Under the pieces are notes generated by a model. That model did no database searches. It saw nothing but the letters and a program-made list of their open reading frames with translations, and was not told where the DNA came from. Shown here one piece after another: positions 8,213 to 16,479 of a DNA stretch of 31,334 nt. The position numbers and the translations under genes are program-made. Origin of the DNA: an uncultured Holophagaceae bacterium. Its GTDB lineage: Bacteria; Acidobacteriota; Holophagae; Holophagales; Holophagaceae. The stretch spans positions 1 through 31,334 of the forward strand of contig CAIXHJ010000037.1 of NCBI GenBank assembly GCA_903919165.1. The letters run 5' to 3'. Every line of letters starts with the position of its first letter. The stretch's first letter is position 1.

Positions 8213-8920
8213 GTGGCGCGGAGCGAAGATCATCCGGGCGATCTAGAGGTGCGTCTCGGCTACCGGTTCAACGATCCCGACTTGCTTCGGGAAGCCCTCA
8301 CCCACGCCTCCGTCGGTTCCCCCAGAGATAATCAGCGTCTCGAATTCCTCGGCGATGCTCTGCTGAACTTCACAGTCGCTCTCCTACTCTACCGGGAGCG
8401 CCCTGACTGGCAGGAAGGCCCCATGAGTAAACTCCGGGGGGTCTTGGTGCGCACGGAGTCGCTTCACGCGTGGGCTCTCGACCTGGGCCTGGAACGGGCC
8501 CTCAAGGCCTCGCATCCCCGCAAGGCACCGCCCATGGGCCCCAAGCCCCTCGCCGATGCTCTCGAAGCCCTCCTGGGTGCGATCTACATGGATTCCCGGT
8601 CAGCCGGAGAAGACGGCGTTCTGTGCGTAAGAGGGTTGGTTGAGGCCCGCTTTCTGGCATCCATCCGCGAGGCCCAACCCGGGAGTTGGACCCTGGCGGA
8701 TCCCAAGACCCACCTGCAGGAAACAGCAGCCCGTCTCGGACTTCCTGCCCCGATTTACACGCAGGTGGACCTGACGGGTTCTGGGCATGCGCCTCGGTTC
8801 ACCATGCAGGTGTCGGTGGGATCGCATTCAGCGCAGGCCGAAGGCCCTACCCGCAAGCGAGCCGAGGGAGACGCCGCCCGGCTGCTGCTGGATCATCTTG
8901 GAACCCACACACGGGCGTAA
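8213..8920 (+). CDS. rnc: Ribonuclease III
   Basis: Double-strand-specific endoribonuclease for rRNA and mRNA processing. 235 aa. The N-terminal RNase III domain carries the signature NQRLEFLGDALLNF (metal-binding Glu and Asp) and the second acidic pair in LADALEALLGAIYMD. A double-stranded RNA binding domain fills the C-terminus: DPKTHLQETAARLGLPAP near the start, then KRAEGDAARLLLDHL. All catalytic acids are intact. The GTG start at 8213 lies 2 nt after the kinase stop with no clear Shine-Dalgarno, suggesting translational coupling to the kinase. Confidence 0.95.
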   Translation: MARSEDHPGDLEVRLGYRFNDPDLLREALTHASVGSPRDNQRLEFLGDALLNFTVALLLYRERPDWQEGPMSKLRGVLVRTESLHAWALDLGLERALKASHPRKAPPMGPKPLADALEALLGAIYMDSRSAGEDGVLCVRGLVEARFLASIREAQPGSWTLADPKTHLQETAARLGLPAPIYTQVDLTGSGHAPRFTMQVSVGSHSAQAEGPTRKRAEGDAARLLLDHLGTHTRA

Positions 8921-8964
8921 TCCCTGCGTTACACTCCCATCTGCCTCTCCTCCGGGGTCTGCGC

Positions 8965-9681
8965 TTGAAGATCTACCCCAGCTTGTATCTCCAGAACGGC
9001 CGAGCGGTCTCCACCACGCGGCAGGAAGAGGCCTGCCCTCCGTTACCGATGGATCTGGCCGAGCGGCTGATCGACGGGGGCGCAACCCGGCTGGCCTTGG
9101 TGGACTTGGACGCCGCCAAGGGCCAAGGGAACAACCGTGATCTGATCGCCCAGATCCTCCAGCGTTGCCGGGCCAGGGACCGGAAGATCTGCGTGCAGGT
9201 TGCCGGCGGCATCCGAAGCTCCGATCAGGCTCAGCTCTTCCTCGATTTGGGCGCTACCTGGTTGGTGGTTGGAACCATTCTCCACAAATCGCCCATGGTG
9301 GCCGAGCAGCTGATGGCCCGTTTCCAATCCTTCCTCACCGCCGCTATCGACGCACGGGGAGGCATGGCCCACCGCGCTGGGCGGGTGGATACAACAAGCC
9401 TGACTGCTCTTGATCTTGCGCTGCGGGCCAAGGCCTGCGGATTCCGTCGCCTGCTCTTTGTCGATATTCCGGAGGACCCCAGCGCCGGTCCGGACTTCCA
9501 AACCGCCCAGGATCTAGCCACAGCGACGGGTCTGCCCCTGCTCATTGGCGGAAGCCTCACTGCTCCGCATCACGTGGAGGCGGTCTACGCTCAGCTTGGG
9601 TTGAAGGGTGCACTGGTTGACGCCCTGCTCTTCCACCAGAATCCGAGGCTTCTGGCCTTCCTCCAGGCAGCCTGCGCCTGA
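8965..9681 (+). CDS. HisA-like (beta-alpha)8 barrel protein lacking the first catalytic Asp
   Basis: 238 aa from TTG at 8965 (GGGG 7-8 nt upstream), the normal HisA length. HisA isomerises ProFAR to PRFAR in histidine synthesis. Family landmarks are seen: LALVDLDAAKG, the first phosphate-binding motif VAGGIRSSDQAQ, WLVVGT, and AIDARGG carrying the second catalytic Asp. The N-terminal PAIDL motif, whose Asp8 is the general catalyst, reads PSLYL with Tyr8. The later threonine/DGT motif (HTDI..DGT) is FVDIPEDPSAG, and the second phosphate motif is altered to LIGGSLTAPH. Histidine biosynthesis is therefore unlikely. It sits outside any his operon, between rnc and a repeat protein. The ORF stays open upstream to 8686, but that part overlaps rnc in another frame. 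Confidence 0.82.
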   Translation: MKIYPSLYLQNGRAVSTTRQEEACPPLPMDLAERLIDGGATRLALVDLDAAKGQGNNRDLIAQILQRCRARDRKICVQVAGGIRSSDQAQLFLDLGATWLVVGTILHKSPMVAEQLMARFQSFLTAAIDARGGMAHRAGRVDTTSLTALDLALRAKACGFRRLLFVDIPEDPSAGPDFQTAQDLATATGLPLLIGGSLTAPHHVEAVYAQLGLKGALVDALLFHQNPRLLAFLQAACA

Positions 9682-9694
9682 TTCCGGGGGAACA

Positions 9695-11479
9695 GTGACC
9701 GAAGGGGAGTCCGCGTTCCTGGAAAGCCTCCCGGAGCCTGAGCGTATCCATTTCCGACATCTGGCCATGGTCCGGCCCCAGCTCCCCTCCGATGGCCAGA
9801 TTCGCATGCTTGAAGGACTGGCGCGTTCCCTGGCATCTCCGCGCCTGCTTACACTCATGGCCCGCACACCGCACTGGCTGGCCCATTGGCCCATCCTGCT
9901 CGGCCTTGCCGAGAATGAGGCCACACCCGAAGCCATCCGTCGCGACCTCGAGATGGTGGTTTCACTCTTCGACCAGATGCGGGAGATGGACCGGGCTCCC
10001 GCCGTCGAGAAGACTGAGCGTTCCGAGTCTGTGAAGGCCCTCTATTCTCAGCTGAACGCAGGACTGAAGCCCGTAGCCAAGCTCCTCGCCAAACATCTGG
10101 CAAAGACCATTTCCGCGACAGGTACCACTCAGGAATTGCCTCCGCTCCCCCCTGAGCATCCCGACTGGGAAGCCCTCACCGCCCTTCCGGAAGCCCTGCC
10201 CCACCCTCCGCCGGCAGGAGGTCTGGACCGGGTCGGACGCTTGACCCGGGCAAGCCACACGGCACAGCCCGAAGAACTTCTCCTCTTCCTCCTGGACTCC
10301 GACCCCGATCTTCGCCAAGCAGCGCTCCAAAACCCCTTGGTTTCGGAGGAACTGGTCTGCCGCGCCCTGGTCCAGGGTGGTGAAACGACTTTCTTCGAGG
10401 AGGTCTATGCTGAGGCCCGGTGGTATTTTCGCGAATCGGTGCGCGTGAGTTTGCGGGACTCTCCGGGATGTCCAGCAGACCTTTCCAGGCGCATCGGACT
10501 CTCCCAGCACTTGGTAGCAGCCCTGGAGGAGGGTTCTCGCGACCGGGGTTCGCTCCGCCGCATCACGAGCCTCTTCAACCAACTGGACGAGAGTGAGTAC
10601 CAGTTCATCACCTACTGGGCCAAGCGGCAATCACCCCATCTGCTTCGCGTCGTGAAGTATTTCTACGATCGGCTGCAACGCCAGTATTCTGTCCCCTCGT
10701 CGTCTCTGCCGGAACGAGGTGATGACGGCCGATGGACGACTATGGAGGAGCGGGTCTTTCTCGCCACCCGAGGCACTCAGGAAGAGCAGATCAGCCAAGT
10801 GTTGAAGGATCCTGATCTCCAGGTCTTCCGCCTCGCGCTGGAGAATCCAGCCCTGACCTCCCGCCTCCTGGCTTCCACCATCTCCTCCCTTGATCAGAAG
10901 CGCGTGGAAGCGGTCGCAGCCCATGCCGCCTGGTCTGAGGATCCCGTGGTTGCCGAGGCGCTGGTGCATCACCCCCTGCTGTCCGAAGCCTCGGCCCTGC
11001 GGCTGCTCCCCCGGCTCCTGGGAATGAAGCCCTCGATCGAAATTCTCAGAGACGCCCGAATCCTGCACCTGGAGGTCAAGCGACGAGCTCTCGAGAACCT
11101 GCGAACCAGCTACCTAGACATGGACATCCCCAGCCGGATCGCGGCATTTCGCGCTTCCGGCGGTGAACTCATGCGCCACCTGCCCCAGGAGGTACTCCAG
11201 GACGAGGAGACCCTGAGGCGGATGATTGCCGATCGACAACTGGATCCCGGGATCCTGCTGAGCCTCGCGCGAAACAAGCTCACCCCTCGTGCAGTCCTGG
11301 AGCGCATTGCCGGACATCCTGTTCTCATGGCCCATGCGGCCATCATGACCGAGCTGCTGCTCAACCCGAAAACGCCGCGGGAGGCCTCGGTGCGCATCTG
11401 GGGCCTGCTCTCAGAGGCCGAGCAGCAGCAGCTCCTCCGCAGCCCCCACCTACCATCCGCCCTCCGGTCCATGGGTTGA
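9695..11479 (+). CDS. Large alpha-helical repeat protein (HEAT/leucine-rich-variant-like), unknown function
   Basis: 594 aa from GTG at 9695 (GGGGG 4 nt upstream), starting 13 nt after the HisA-like stop. No signal peptide or membrane segment. The sequence is almost all predicted helices, with repeated units of the type 'LRQAALQNPLVSEELVCRAL', 'VFRLALENPALTSRLLAS', 'VVAEALVHHPLLSEASALRLL' and 'LERIAGHPVLMAHAA', resembling leucine-rich-variant/HEAT solenoids. No enzyme motif was seen. Such solenoids usually hold protein partners. Being downstream of the kinase, rnc and HisA-like genes on one strand suggests one transcript. Specific function unknown. Confidence 0.82.
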   Translation: MTEGESAFLESLPEPERIHFRHLAMVRPQLPSDGQIRMLEGLARSLASPRLLTLMARTPHWLAHWPILLGLAENEATPEAIRRDLEMVVSLFDQMREMDRAPAVEKTERSESVKALYSQLNAGLKPVAKLLAKHLAKTISATGTTQELPPLPPEHPDWEALTALPEALPHPPPAGGLDRVGRLTRASHTAQPEELLLFLLDSDPDLRQAALQNPLVSEELVCRALVQGGETTFFEEVYAEARWYFRESVRVSLRDSPGCPADLSRRIGLSQHLVAALEEGSRDRGSLRRITSLFNQLDESEYQFITYWAKRQSPHLLRVVKYFYDRLQRQYSVPSSSLPERGDDGRWTTMEERVFLATRGTQEEQISQVLKDPDLQVFRLALENPALTSRLLASTISSLDQKRVEAVAAHAAWSEDPVVAEALVHHPLLSEASALRLLPRLLGMKPSIEILRDARILHLEVKRRALENLRTSYLDMDIPSRIAAFRASGGELMRHLPQEVLQDEETLRRMIADRQLDPGILLSLARNKLTPRAVLERIAGHPVLMAHAAIMTELLLNPKTPREASVRIWGLLSEAEQQQLLRSPHLPSALRSMG

Positions 11480-11528
11480 CCGGCATAAACGCTGGCCACG
11501 CGACACCGTAGCCACTCCAGGAGCCTTC

Positions 11529-12539
11529 ATGCGACGCCCCGCCGCCATCCTGATCCCCGCCGCGGCGGCCCTGGTCTTTCTGTCCTTTGCCTCCTCATGC
11601 CGCCCCAAGAACCCCGTACCAGACTGGGTCAAGACCGCGCCCCGCGACAGCTTGGCTGCCTTCTCCGGTGAGGCCGGTTGGATGCTCACCCACCCGGAAG
11701 TACAGTCCTTGATCTCCCACGACCCCATGGTGGAGAGGGCCTTGGAACTCTTCCTCCAGAAGGCCCACATCAGCCCGCGCCTTGAAACTGGCCGGGTGAC
11801 CTTTCATGTCATCGGATTGCCGCAGAAGGGCGAGAACACCCTCCAGAAGGGGCTTGAGCATGCCCTCATTCAACTCAACCAGTTCAAGGATCCCGCCGCC
11901 CTGGTTGGAGCCCTGGCTGAATCCTTCCCCCAGGAAGGTAGCCTCCGCATCCAGGGCCGGGACTGGCCCCTCTACGTGGTCCTGGATATCGAAACCGGCG
12001 GCACCAAGGCCCACATCCGCGCGGCCAGCGATGAGGCGGGCCAAGTCTGGATCGGTTCTCTGGAGGCCCTGACTCATCTGACCACCAGGGAAGGTCTCGG
12101 CGCCCAGCCCGATGCGGCGCTGGCCGCCGAATGGATCAGCCCACGGGCCCCATTTCAGGGCTATCTCCAGCCAGAGGCGCTACTCAGTGGATTGCGGAAG
12201 AATCTCGAGGGCAGCATCGTCAAGGACCTCCCACAGGGCGTCAACGCGCTGTTTTGGAGCATCACGCCAGCCGAAGAGAAGGACCAACCCGTCAAGTTTG
12301 AGCTGGCCCTCGCCGGCACACCTGATGGCATCAATCAGGTCACACCCTGGTTGCAGCGCCTAGTCGCTGCCTTGAATGCCGTGCAGGCCGCACCTGGCGC
12401 GGCCCCCGAGTTGATGCAGGAGAAGCGTCGCGTGGGCCTGCGATGCGCCCTCACCACCCAGCAGCTCAAACTGGTCATGGAGAAGCTCGGCCAACCCTGG
12501 TTCTCCTTCAGCCTCTCAGAAGGAGGCCGCAAGGCATGA
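11529..12539 (+). CDS. Lipoprotein, unknown function, first gene of a sigma-factor operon
   Basis: 336 aa. A signal peptide (RRPAAILIPAAAALVFLSFA) ends in a lipobox-like SSC at Cys24, so it is probably lipid-anchored. The mature part is mixed alpha/beta with patches such as FHVIGLPQKGEN, WPLYVVLDIETGG and CALTTQQLKLVMEKLG, and no known catalytic motif. ATG at 11529 has CAGGAG 6 nt upstream. Its stop overlaps the sigma factor start as ATGA, so the lipoprotein and sigma gene are translationally coupled. An envelope-sensing role for this operon is inference. Confidence 0.82.
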   Translation: MRRPAAILIPAAAALVFLSFASSCRPKNPVPDWVKTAPRDSLAAFSGEAGWMLTHPEVQSLISHDPMVERALELFLQKAHISPRLETGRVTFHVIGLPQKGENTLQKGLEHALIQLNQFKDPAALVGALAESFPQEGSLRIQGRDWPLYVVLDIETGGTKAHIRAASDEAGQVWIGSLEALTHLTTREGLGAQPDAALAAEWISPRAPFQGYLQPEALLSGLRKNLEGSIVKDLPQGVNALFWSITPAEEKDQPVKFELALAGTPDGINQVTPWLQRLVAALNAVQAAPGAAPELMQEKRRVGLRCALTTQQLKLVMEKLGQPWFSFSLSEGGRKA

Positions 12540-13127
12540 GCCCGGCGCTCTCTCTCACCGCAGACCGCGGTTTCGCATCGCCGGAGGAACCTTCCCCCGA
12601 ATATTGGATGACCCAGTTGAAGACCGGGCGGGAGGAAGCCCTCGCCCATCTCATGGCCCGGTTCGAGCGACCCCCTCTTCGCCTTCCTGCACCGCCGCCT
12701 CCAGGGGGAGGCCGGGGTCGTCCAGGAACTGACCCAGGAGGTTTTCCTCAAATGCCTTCAGCATTGCCAGCGTTTCGAGGATGGCCGTCCGGTGGCTGCC
12801 TGGCTTTTTACGTTGGCGGCTAATGCGGCGACGGACCACCTGCGTAGAAGAGGACGGGAGGTACCCCCTCCCGAGACCTTTGACGCACCGGATCCCCACC
12901 AACCCTCACCCTGGGAATCCGTGGACCAAAGCCGGCGAATCCAGGCCCTGCGAGGGGCCCTGGAGGATCTGACCCCGCGCCAGCGGGCCATGGTCCTTGC
13001 CTACTACGTCCAGGAGCATCCGGTGAAACGGATCGCCCAGGACCTGGGTTGCGCTGAAGGAACCGTCAAAGCCACCCTCTTCCAAAGCCTCCAGAAGCTC
13101 CGCAAGACCCTCGGACCCCAGCCATGA
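12536..13127 (+). pseudogene. ECF-type RNA polymerase sigma factor gene, interrupted by a +1 frameshift in a CCCCC run
   Basis: The ATG at 12536 (AGGAGG upstream, ATGA overlap with the lipoprotein) reads 46 codons of a normal ECF N-terminus (TGREEALAHLMARFER). The frame then passes C5 at 12671-12675. Continuing in frame gives low-complexity junk ending at 12823. Skipping one C restores PLFAFLHRRLQG, then region 2 (ELTQEVFLKCLQHCQRFEDGR, AAWLFTLAANAATDHLRRRG) and region 4 (LEDLTPRQRAMVLAYYVQE, RIAQDLGCAEGTVKATLFQSL) to a stop at 13125-13127. The corrected protein is 196 aa, the usual ECF size. Either an indel (real or a sequencing error) or a +1 recoding site at CCC-C. Region 4 is intact, so the gene may be functional in the living strain. 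Confidence 0.82.
12668..12677 (+). other. Frameshift site in the sigma factor gene
   Basis: CGA CCC C CTC, with the C5 run at 12671-12675. The upstream reading frame has codons starting at 12668 and 12671; the downstream sigma frame resumes at 12675, so exactly one base must be skipped. A CCC-C step is a known +1-slippage-prone context for proline tRNA. A homopolymer length error is equally compatible. Confidence 0.75.
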
Positions 13128-13816
13128 CCGCCTCCTCCAACCCCCAGCGCCTCGATTCCAGCCCCCTGGACGAAGCCCGGCTGTTCGAGTTGCTCGAGCA
13201 GCCCGAGCTCTGGCCCGAGGATCCAGCCATCCAGGCCGAACTGGCCGGCCTGCTAGAGATCCATGTGGCCCTGGTCAGCCATGGCCCGGCCCTGACCGCG
13301 GCCTTGGCGCCCGCACCCCGGGCCAGCTGGACCGTCTCCTGGTCCCTGGCCGCGGCGGCTGTCCTCCTGGTCGCCCTTGTTCCCGCCGCCTACACGGTCA
13401 AGCGCGTCCAGACCCTTCGGGTCCAGGCCCAGGACACGGTCCGCCTCGAACAGCTGGCCCGGAAGCGCACCCAGGACCGCGCCTGGATCGCCTTCTTCCA
13501 GCAGAGCACGACGCTCCTTCAGGACTTCGAGCAGAACCCCGCCCTGTGCAAGAAGGGGGAGGAGGATCGACGGCAGGAGCGCGACATGGCCCTGGTCCTT
13601 CTCGATGCCAGCCATCAGCTCGCCGCGCAGGGCGCGCCCAGCAAGGAAGCTGAAATCATCCGGGCCAGCCTACACGCCTGGCTTTCCGAAGTGGCCTTCG
13701 AGGACAGCTGCCTCAGCCCCGAGCGGGCCAGGGAGCTGCGCCAGTGGGCCGCGACCCACAACCTGGAATCCGAGGCCGGGCGCATGGAACGCCGCCTCCG
13801 CGGAGATGGCGCATGA
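13124..13816 (+). CDS. Single-pass membrane protein, candidate anti-sigma factor
   Basis: 230 aa, ATGA overlap with the sigma factor stop. A cytosolic N-terminus of about 67 residues is followed by one transmembrane segment (about 69-90, SWSLAAAAVLLVALVPAA). An extracytoplasmic region follows with a coiled-coil-like stretch (RVQTLRVQAQDTVRLEQLARKR), plus a CKKGEEDRRQERDMALVLLDASHQLAA helix. Position right after an ECF sigma gene and the topology fit an anti-sigma factor, but no zinc-binding HxxxCxxC motif is present. Role inferred from context only. Confidence 0.8.
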   Translation: MTASSNPQRLDSSPLDEARLFELLEQPELWPEDPAIQAELAGLLEIHVALVSHGPALTAALAPAPRASWTVSWSLAAAAVLLVALVPAAYTVKRVQTLRVQAQDTVRLEQLARKRTQDRAWIAFFQQSTTLLQDFEQNPALCKKGEEDRRQERDMALVLLDASHQLAAQGAPSKEAEIIRASLHAWLSEVAFEDSCLSPERARELRQWAATHNLESEAGRMERRLRGDGA

Positions 13817-14625
13817 TGGCGGGCCTTATGATGGTGGTTCCGGCCCTGGTGATGCCGGCGGCCCTTGAGTCCCTGGTCGTCCTAGCGCCGGGTGGTCCCG
13901 CCGAAGCGCTGTTCCGCCAGGCACGGGATCTCCGCTATGCCCAGCGTTGGTTTGAAGCGGCCCAAGCCTACCGGACCCTGCTCCGGGAATTCCCCTCTTC
14001 CTCGCGGAACGCAGACGCCCGCTACTGGCTGGCCTCCAGCCTCGAACAGGATCAGCGTTGGGATGAGGCAGCGGAAGCCTACACCGAATTCCTGGCGGAA
14101 CATCCTGATCAACGCCTGCTCGGCAAGGAGGCCCGGCTCAATCGCGTGCGCTGCTGGGGCATCCGCCAGTGGGACAGCACCGCCGCCGCCGCGGGCCTGG
14201 CAAATGCGTTGTCTGACGAACGCGAGGAGGTCCGCATCGCAGCTGCTCTGCAGTTGGCCAAGCACCGGGATCCCCGGGTGCTTCCTGTGCTCCAAGCCGG
14301 CCTGCGAGTGGATGCTTCCTCCGAGGCCTGCCGTCTGGCCCTCCTTTCCATGGGCGCCCGGCCTCAGGCCGTGGGCCCCGCCCAAGGCCGCTTTCTCGTG
14401 GTCCGCGTGAAGGAGCGGAATAAAACGGATGCCCTCACGGTGCGCCTGGCCCTGGGCCTCGCCCGCGCCGTCGGTGGATACCTGTCGGACGAGCAGCTTC
14501 GCCAGGCTAAAAAGAAAGGCGTGGATCTGGAGCGTCTCATGGATCAAGCGCTCAATGCCCCCAAGGGCACGGAGCTCTTCAGCCTGGATGATGGGAAGAG
14601 CACGGTGACGGTGACGGTGGAATAG
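13813..14625 (+). CDS. Exported TPR/HEAT-repeat protein
   Basis: 270 aa from ATG at 13813, which overlaps the previous stop (ATGA). A hydrophobic N-terminus (MAGLMMVVPALVMPAALESLVVLA) is likely a signal peptide. Residues about 30-110 are TPRs of the YbgF/BamD style (ALFRQARDLRYAQRWFEAAQAYR, ARYWLASSLEQDQRWDEAAEAYTEFL). Residues about 125-185 are HEAT-like (EVRIAAALQLAKHRDPRVLPVLQ). The C-terminal part is basic with a short beta tail. It closes the lipoprotein/sigma/anti-sigma operon and could be its envelope target or co-sensor; this is inference. Confidence 0.82.
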   Translation: MMAGLMMVVPALVMPAALESLVVLAPGGPAEALFRQARDLRYAQRWFEAAQAYRTLLREFPSSSRNADARYWLASSLEQDQRWDEAAEAYTEFLAEHPDQRLLGKEARLNRVRCWGIRQWDSTAAAAGLANALSDEREEVRIAAALQLAKHRDPRVLPVLQAGLRVDASSEACRLALLSMGARPQAVGPAQGRFLVVRVKERNKTDALTVRLALGLARAVGGYLSDEQLRQAKKKGVDLERLMDQALNAPKGTELFSLDDGKSTVTVTVE

Positions 14626-14658
14626 GGCCGATCCGCTAAGCTGTTTGGTCGAGGGCCC

Positions 14659-16470
14659 ATGTCCAGCATCCGCCGTTTCTACCGGGAGCACCTGCTCCGG
14701 TTCCTTCCCGCCATTCTGGGGGGGATGCTCCTTCTGCTGGCCGCCGGGTTATGCCAGTCGCTGTTGATCGGAAGCCTCAACTTCGTCTTCAAGGACAACC
14801 TGCACATGGCCCCGCCTGGTGCCAAGGCCACGGGGGCCTTCGCCGCGCTGGACCACCTGAAGCTGTGGCTGATGGCCCACTTGCCCCAGCGTGGAGATCT
14901 TCAGCAGAGCACGCGCTTCGTGCCTCTGCTGCTTGTGACCCTGTTCCTGCTGAAGGGCCTTCTGACCTACAGTGGCACCCTGCTCATGGTCCGCTCGGGC
15001 ATCCGCGCGACTCAGGAGCTGCGAGAACGCCTGTTCGCCCATCTGCTGTGCCAGGAGCCCGCCTTTTTTCAGAAGCATCCGGTGGGCGAGCTCATCACTC
15101 GCTGCATCTCCGACGTGGGTGCCGTGCAGGGCATCGCCAGCAATCAGCTGGCCGAAGCCGTACGGGAAATCTGCCTGGCCTTGGCCATGGTGTCCGCCCT
15201 CCTCTGGATGGACTGGAAGCTATCCCTCACGCTCTTCATCGCCGGACCCCTCGTGGTGATTCCGGTGAGGAGGCTGAGTCGCCGCATCCGCGCCGTGAAT
15301 CACCGCAACCAGGAGGCCTCCAGCCACCTGCTCCAGCGCCTCAAGGAAGTCTTCAGCAACATCCGCGTGGTGCTCGGGTTCGCGCGTGAGGACTTCGAGG
15401 TCCAGCGGTTCAAGAAGCAGAATTACGAGCTCTACCGCCTGGGGATGAAAAGCGCCCGGGCCTCCGCCCTGTCCACGCCGATCATGGAACTCGTAGGCGG
15501 CTGTCTGCTAGCGGGCCTGGTGGCCTATGCCTCGGCCGAGATCCGCTCGGGCCGCCTCACCGGAGCGGATTTCTTCACCTACCTGCTGGCGGTCTACCAA
15601 CTCTATGACCCCCTCCGGCGGCTCACCAAGCTCAACAACGAGGTCCAGGTGGCCACGGCCAGCCTCGACCGCGTCTACAGCATGCTCAGCCGGTCCTGCG
15701 AACTCTCCACGGTGGCTGCTCCTGCTCCTGTCCCCAGCGCCCCCACAGTGCTGAGATTCGAGGGTGTCCGATTCGCCTACGATGCCAAACACCCGGTCCT
15801 GCGTGATATCGACCTTGAGGTGCGTTCCGGGGAAACCGTGGCCCTGGTGGGCGGCAGCGGTGGCGGCAAGACCACCCTGGTGAACCTGGTGCCGCGCTTC
15901 TACGACCCCACGGCGGGCCGAATCACCCTGGATGGCATCGACCTGCGCGACTTCGACCCGCGGGAATTGCGGAAGCTCATCGGCATCGTCACCCAAGAGA
16001 CCCTGCTCTTCATGGACACAGTCCATGACAACATCGCCTACGGCCTCCAGGCCAGTCGGGCAACTGTCATCGAGGCCGCGAAACAGGCCCATGCCCACGA
16101 ATTCATCAAGGCCATGCCCAAGGGCTACGACACGCCCCTGGCGGAGACGGGATCCAGCCTCAGCGGTGGCCAGCGCCAGCGCCTCGCCATCGCCCGGGCC
16201 CTCCTGCAGGATCCCCCCATCCTCATCCTGGACGAGGCCACGAGCGCCCTGGATACAGAGAGCGAGCGCGCCGTTCAGGCGGCGCTTGAAACCCTCATGC
16301 AGAATCGAACAACGCTGGTGATCGCCCACCGCCTCAGCACTGTCCAGCGGGCCACGCGGATCTGCGCCATGAAGCATGGCCACATCGTCGAACAGGGCAC
16401 CCATGATGAACTGATCTCACGCGATGGCGAGTACGCGCGCCTGTACAGACTGCAATTCGCTGAGGCATAA
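14659..16470 (+). CDS. MsbA-family ABC exporter (fused membrane and ATPase domains)
   Basis: 603 aa half-transporter that would work as a homodimer in the inner membrane. Residues 1-340 are six transmembrane helices of the ABC type-1 exporter fold, with a long periplasmic loop after helix 1 (FKDNLHMAPPGAKATGAF). The ATPase domain (about 360-600) has Walker A GGSGGGKTT, Q-loop VTQE, signature LSGGQRQR, Walker B ILILDEATSALD and the H-loop IAHRLST. All motifs are intact. The closest families are MsbA-like lipid A or multidrug exporters; the substrate cannot be told. ATG at 14659 follows GAGGG, and queA begins 9 nt after the stop. Confidence 0.93.
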   Translation: MSSIRRFYREHLLRFLPAILGGMLLLLAAGLCQSLLIGSLNFVFKDNLHMAPPGAKATGAFAALDHLKLWLMAHLPQRGDLQQSTRFVPLLLVTLFLLKGLLTYSGTLLMVRSGIRATQELRERLFAHLLCQEPAFFQKHPVGELITRCISDVGAVQGIASNQLAEAVREICLALAMVSALLWMDWKLSLTLFIAGPLVVIPVRRLSRRIRAVNHRNQEASSHLLQRLKEVFSNIRVVLGFAREDFEVQRFKKQNYELYRLGMKSARASALSTPIMELVGGCLLAGLVAYASAEIRSGRLTGADFFTYLLAVYQLYDPLRRLTKLNNEVQVATASLDRVYSMLSRSCELSTVAAPAPVPSAPTVLRFEGVRFAYDAKHPVLRDIDLEVRSGETVALVGGSGGGKTTLVNLVPRFYDPTAGRITLDGIDLRDFDPRELRKLIGIVTQETLLFMDTVHDNIAYGLQASRATVIEAAKQAHAHEFIKAMPKGYDTPLAETGSSLSGGQRQRLAIARALLQDPPILILDEATSALDTESERAVQAALETLMQNRTTLVIAHRLSTVQRATRICAMKHGHIVEQGTHDELISRDGEYARLYRLQFAEA

Positions 16471-16479
16471 AAAGGGCTG

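Noticed and set aside
14751..15389. 212-codon plus-strand ORF inside the ABC exporter
   Set aside because: Wrong frame over a complete exporter domain.
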